Below are positions 8,301-11,205 of a stretch of DNA of 11,205 bases, in pieces; within the stretch, counting starts at the first letter, position 1, and each line of letters begins with the position of its first letter. Location: NCBI GenBank assembly GCA_015179045.1, contig WHUZ01000334.1, positions 1 through 11,205 on the forward strand. Reading direction: 5' to 3'. The position numbers were made by a program, and so were the translations under genes. Source of the DNA: Kalaharituber pfeilii. Its lineage: Eukaryota; Ascomycota; Pezizomycetes; Pezizales; Pezizaceae. The notes beneath the pieces were generated by a model. It did no database searches, was not told the DNA's origin, and saw nothing but the letters and a program-made list of their open reading frames with translations.

Positions 8301-8657
8301 TTGCTCATACTATTTAATATATACTACAAGTAAGTGCTGCTTCTACTAGAAACCTATTGAGTAAGTATTACGGGCGTGAGGTGCTCAGCTCCGGTGGGCG
8401 CTGGAAGGGACCGGATGTTACGGCTATGGTAGGGAAAACAGCGGTGCCGGCATCGTCCCGAAAGTGTGAATACGGCGAGTCGGAATGGCTACGGAGGTGT
8501 ATATGGCGGACCGGAAGGGCAGCTACTCAGCGGGGAGCACACAGCGGAGCGGAGTGATTCACGGGCATAGTGAGAGAACGATAGGTTCAGAGTTATAGAG
8601 AAACTTAGGACACCGCTTATGTCTTGATTCTTCTAACTATGCTATCGCCAGCCGGTG

Positions 8658-8665
8658 CTTATATA
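8658..8665 (-). promoter_or_regulatory. TATA box of element 2 LTR
   Basis: Minus-strand TATATAAG sits in a stretch aligned with the same motif in the copy at 211-218. Conservation in an otherwise diverged pair supports a real promoter element of the LTR. Confidence 0.6.
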
Positions 8666-9000
8666 GACTTCAGCGCAGTCATACATGAGGAGTCAACAAA
8701 TGAATAATTGGCTGGCCCCACGGCGATTCCTTATCAATGCCAATACCCATCGTAATAGTCGCACATAATGAAAACATGCAAAAATAGTACGAGACAAAGA
8801 TAACGAATGTACTAATGCATGTACGTATATAAATAAAGCTTCTGTAATTCGAGTATATGCATCAAGCTGCATTCCGGATGACACACCCTTCCGTAGTACT
8901 GCCCTATCTAAACGATGCGAGAACTAACAGCCAAGCCTAACGGGTGATCAGTCCGGTCAATCAGCGTTGGTCTTATGTTCGATTACAGGGTCAGCGTTTT

Positions 9001-9103
9001 CCCCTTAGCGAGTAAGTCTTCACCTTTAGCCGTGGCAGCTAATTAGTAGTGGAACCCTTGCCCCTTGCCACAGTGGTAGGCAAGTTTCCACCTTAGCCAT
9101 AAC
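9001..9103 (-). repeat. Short direct repeat at the outer edge of U3
   Basis: Two diverged copies, 9001-9036 and 9061-9103, each begin CCCCTT on the plus strand and end in a segment like AAGTYTYCACCTTWAGCC. They lie next to the LTR start, where retroelement enhancers often carry repeats. Role is inferred only from position. Confidence 0.5.
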
Positions 9104-9104
9104 A

Positions 9105-9114
9105 TTACCCCCCC
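9105..9114 (-). promoter_or_regulatory. Polypurine tract of element 2
   Basis: On the minus strand this is GGGGGGGTAA immediately before the LTR's TGTTATGG. A G-run adjoining TG is a classic plus-strand primer site of Ty3/gypsy elements and fixes the LTR start. Confidence 0.85.
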
Positions 9115-9431
9115 GTTTAGGGTACTCGTCCCGAGTAACAATCACTAACAGAAAACCGAACTAATTGGGATTGTGGGTCTCATACTTTGGCTATCGGCGT
9201 ACCTTATACACGAGGTAACACACGAGCTGAACCGCAGTTGCCCGTGGCCGATGGTGAGACTGGTGTGTCTTTTCACTCATCATCAGTGAGCCATTAAAAA
9301 CCTTCCTGAAGACAAAACCCAGTGGGAAAAAGTCTTCGTAAGGAAAAGGTACTCACGTCAATGAACCATCCGAGTGCATGGCCGCACAGAATTCCCATTT
9401 GTGCGAGATGCTCTGTCCCATGAGCATCAAT
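9115..9431 (-). other. 3' untranslated region of element 2, with hairpin
   Basis: This ~300-bp stretch lies between the chromodomain remnant and the polypurine tract. No conserved protein can be read in it. It holds a 12-13-bp imperfect stem: CCTTCCTGAAGAC at 9301-9313 pairs with GTCTTCGTAAGG at 9332-9343. The 18-base loop contains CCCAGTGGG. On the coding strand this reads as TTTTTCCCACTGGGTTTT, resembling a motif I recall near the 3' ends of many LTR retroelements; that recollection is unverified. Confidence 0.6.
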
Positions 9432-9560
9432 GCTTTATTGGACCATAGGGTCCCGAAGGCTTCCTCGGATGTTGATCGTGGAACTCTCTGACAGATTCCA
9501 ACGATCTACGAAGATTCTCAACCATTTCCCAAGTCTCGTTATCTTTGCCATAGTTCGGTC
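9432..9560 (-). pseudogene. Chromodomain remnant of element 2
   Basis: The minus-strand reading gives NYGKDNETWEMVENLRRS, then ESVRE and, after a small frame change, HDQHPRKPSGPYGP. This is the second half of a chromodomain: the conserved WExxENL turn followed by the C-terminal helix. The first half, with the usual YLVKWKGY, is absent. It follows the integrase core within a few bases, so the integrase C-terminal domain and the chromodomain start were removed by an internal deletion. Confidence 0.75.
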
Positions 9561-9582
9561 ATGGAAGATGTCGAGATACTAT

Positions 9583-10031
9583 TTAGGAGTCTGTATTACA
9601 CACTCTCTGCAATACCAGACGTTGCGCGTCAGAGACTCTGTCGGTCTGGGGGTGGTAAGCGGTACAGAGTTGGAGTTCTGTAATGTCTTGTCGAAGGGCT
9701 GAGGCGAATTGTGGTCCACGTTCAGAGGTGATGTGGCGGGTAGACCAAATTGCCTGAGGACGTCATTGAAGGCGTTGGCGACGTCTCGAGTTGTCAAAGT
9801 GTTTTTTACCAGTGTATAGTGCAGCGCTGCATTTCGTGAACCGGTTTGTGACAACTGAAATAGCGTTAAAGCCTTGGTAGTTCTCCAACAAAGTCCATAG
9901 CTATCTCCTCAAAGCTTCCTACTAGTAGACGTTGGCATAAGTCTTTTCAGCCGTCCTAGTAGAAGTTCCGAGAGAGGAGTCCGATGCACACCCCAGTGTC
10001 GAGCCACGTTGCTGTCGTGGCATCATCCTTA
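9583..10031 (-). pseudogene. Integrase remnant of element 2
   Basis: Pieces in several frames line up with a Ty3/gypsy integrase. HDSNVARHWGVHRT is the start of the zinc-binding region. The second half with CxxC is missing. IAMDFVGELPR, SVVTNRFTKC, TLTTRDVANAFNDVLRQFG, HITSERGPQFAS and TAYHPQTDRVSD follow. All three catalytic positions look altered: Asn in VVTN, Glu in SERG and Asp in TDRVSD replace the expected Asp, Asp and Glu. At least two frameshifts occur, one next to LPA/HIT near 9745. The reading stops at TAA (plus-strand 9583-9585) soon after the catalytic core. Confidence 0.85.
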
Positions 10032-10600
10032 TCACTCGAATATGGTTCGGGTACCTAGCCCGTCATCGTTCCTCACCCATTCGTCACCGTTGACCCCAGG
10101 GATATCAGTCCACACGTCTTCCACTTCACCAGTCCGAGATGGAGCGTCCGCTTTGCCGTTAGGCTGACGTAATCGAATTCGGAAATCCGGCTCCAGTTGG
10201 CTTGCCGGCTGTTGAGGCGTTTGGTGGTGAAGTGCGTGGTCATGGTGGACGGTGAACTTAGTTCCCAATAACTCTATCCTCCATTTGTACAATCAAGGAT
10301 TGCCAAGAGTTCGTTATCGTGGATAGAGTAGTTTCGTTCGGCAGGGGTCAGTATTCGGGAGTGGTACTCGCAAGGGTGAAGGGTGGTAACGTCATTCTTA
10401 AGCTCAAGACGCCAGCGAGTGCCTGGTCTGAGCGGTCGGTTTCATAATCGTCGGCAGGGATCGATCGAACTGTCGCAGTATGGGGGCACTGATGAACTTG
10501 TCTTGGAGTTCCGTAAAAGCAGCTTGCTGCTCTGCCCCCCCTAAATAAAGGGTATGTCTCCGGTCAAGGCTTGTAAGCGGTCGGGTTGTAGCGGAGTAAA
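10032..10600 (-). pseudogene. RNase H region of element 2
   Basis: Upstream is the RT-RNase H connection: YSATTRPLTSLDRR and GAEQQAAFTELQDKF, then SAPILRQFDRSLPTIM. The expected ETDAS at the RNase H start reads KPTAQ after a small frame change. Further along come HPCEYHSRILTPAERNYSIH with DNELLAILD, then KWRIELLGTKFTVH, KRLNSRQANW in a second frame, and QPNGKADAPSRTGEVEDVW, equivalent to the usual GKADALSRR. Three or more indels separate these pieces. The tail up to 10032 is a linker to the integrase. Confidence 0.87.
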
Positions 10601-11205
10601 TTAAGTCGGCGGTAGTAGTTGAGGACGAATCGGCGGCAGTAGTTTGCAAAGCCTAGAGGCTTGCACCTTCTTTATCGGCTGTGGCCAGTCGCGAATGGTA
10701 GAGAGTTTGGACGGGTGCATCTTAATCTCGAGGCCAACAATAAAATGACCAAGGAACATGGTTTCGTGCACATGGAACTCGCACCGCGAGCCCATGTTTG
10801 CTCAATCTTGGCAAGCACTTTTCCACTATCCTTTTATGGTCTCGTTCGGACTTGCCTTCATAGATTAAGAGTCCAGGTACCAAACAACTCTACCGATGCA
10901 AGTGGGGATCTCATCCATCATCTCTTCGAAGGAAGCAGGTGTGATGAGTCCAAGAAGGTATGACTGGGTACTTCGAATAAGCCGTTGGCTGTGTTTGACA
11001 GCCGCCGTTCGTCGCCTGACTTAATTCACATGAGGTTGTTGCCGTTATCGAGATCGAGTTTGGTAACCCATTTACCGCTTTGGGTCTTTTTGAGAAGTTC
11101 CGATATTAAGGGTAAGGGTGTTTGTTCGGAGTGGTGAGTTCGTTTAGTGCCCTTTAATTAATGCACACGGTCGGAGAGGACCCATCTGTTTTCTTTCCAA
11201 AAAAA
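10601..11205 (-). pseudogene. Reverse transcriptase domain of element 2 (cut by window end)
   Basis: Going down the minus strand from the window end: FFGKKTDGSSPTVCIN, a TAA where the Tyr of DYRALN is expected, RALNELTTPNKHPYPLISEL, WVTKLDLDNG with the first catalytic Asp kept, GDE, LFE, ASFEEMMDEI in a shifted frame, and WYLD. The YLDD box is broken at about 10871-10879 by an apparent 4-base deletion straight after YLD, which shifts the frame into LLIYEGKSERDHKRIVEK. CEFHVHETMFLGH and EIKMHPSKLSTIRDWPQP follow. A 24-base partial tandem duplication encoding two NYxRR segments lies at about 10605-10644. No gag or protease is in the window. Confidence 0.88.

Larger units (their letters stand above)
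8366..9104 (-). repeat. 3' LTR of element 2
   Basis: This 739-bp LTR starts on the minus strand with TGTTATGG directly after the polypurine tract and ends with CCCGTAATA. TGTTA and TAATA are inverted termini with one C-to-T difference from the ideal TAACA, which the related copy at 434-442 still has. It holds a TATA box. The left edge coincides with a sharp change in base composition. Open reading frames inside it on both strands (8357-8557 plus, 8693-8884 minus) have no similarity to known proteins and are chance frames. The CpG-rich part at 8366-8580 would be the U5 side. Confidence 0.88.
8366..11205 (-). mobile_element. Ty3/gypsy chromovirus, element 2 (3' half; runs off the window)
   Basis: Read on the minus strand, the order is RT, RNase H, integrase, chromodomain, 3' untranslated region, polypurine tract and LTR, so the 3' end faces the AT-rich block. 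The sequence is CpG-containing and of ordinary composition throughout, unlike 1-8365. Inactivation is by small indels, internal deletions and mixed substitutions, not by a transition-only pattern. The RT wording (GKKTDGS, RALNELTTPN) differs clearly from element 1, so this is a separate family. GTAAG at 8361-8365 may be the 5-bp target duplication, but its partner is outside the window. Confidence 0.9.

Noticed and set aside
8357..8557. Plus-strand frame of 66 codons as a gene
   Set aside because: It lies across the end of the element 2 LTR and has no recognisable protein features; the homologous copy at 42-442 does not keep it open.
8693..8884. Minus-strand frame of 63 codons
   Set aside because: It is inside the LTR and covers its promoter region; chance frame.
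9430..9702. Plus-strand frame of 90 codons
   Set aside because: It is antisense to the chromodomain and integrase core remnants of element 2.
10661..10963. Plus-strand frame of 100 codons, the longest in the window
   Set aside because: The minus strand here encodes recognisable reverse transcriptase motifs; the plus frame is antisense.

Overview
This window is a transposon graveyard from a filamentous fungus, most likely an ascomycete of the Pezizomycotina. No intact host gene, tRNA, rRNA or CRISPR array is visible. The lineage is inferred from three things: Ty3/gypsy chromoviruses, a Fot1/pogo-type DNA transposon with CENP-B-like helix-turn-helix domains, and mutation that looks like repeat-induced point mutation (RIP). 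About positions 1-8365 are very AT-rich and almost free of CpG. Stop codons there sit where Gln, Trp or Arg are expected. The composition then changes abruptly at 8366 to balanced, CpG-containing DNA that continues to the window end.

Layout. Positions 1-41 match 7144-7184 (35/41, all differences transitions) and are read as the ends of the 5' and 3' LTRs of element 1. Positions 42-442 are an RIP-altered LTR fragment of a different family. From about 525 to 2774, and again from 5411 to 6106, lies the element 1 polyprotein on the plus strand: reverse transcriptase, RNase H, integrase, then a C-terminal chromodomain. No gag or protease is recognisable. A 2,633-bp pogo/Fot1-like transposon (2776-5408) is nested in the integrase. 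It has 41-bp terminal inverted repeats (TIRs), a TA target duplication and a broken minus-strand transposase (3204-5232). Removing the insert and one TA restores the integrase reading frame exactly. A purine-rich tract (6108-6129) and a probable 3' LTR (about 6139-7184, with TATA box and AATAAA) follow. Then come a decayed ~21-bp minisatellite (7185-7545), an unassigned stretch with degenerate GGACTAG-like motifs, and a decayed ~70-bp tandem repeat (about 8010-8300).

From 8366 to the window end lies element 2, a second Ty3/gypsy chromovirus on the minus strand, entering from its 3' end: LTR (8366-9104), polypurine tract, 3' untranslated region with a hairpin, chromodomain remnant, integrase core, RNase H and reverse transcriptase. 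It keeps its CpGs but is broken by small indels and internal deletions. Its LTR is homologous, in inverted orientation, to the RIP-altered fragment at 42-442, so the window holds an altered and an unaltered version of the same sequence.

The genes do not work together as a pathway; the window records successive insertion and inactivation. The probable order is: element 1 inserted, the pogo element inserted into it, both were RIP-mutated, and element 2 lies beside them without that alteration. No new biological system was found. The most informative observations are the precise nested insertion, the loss of catalytic residues by G-to-A or C-to-T change, and the contrast between the two decay modes.
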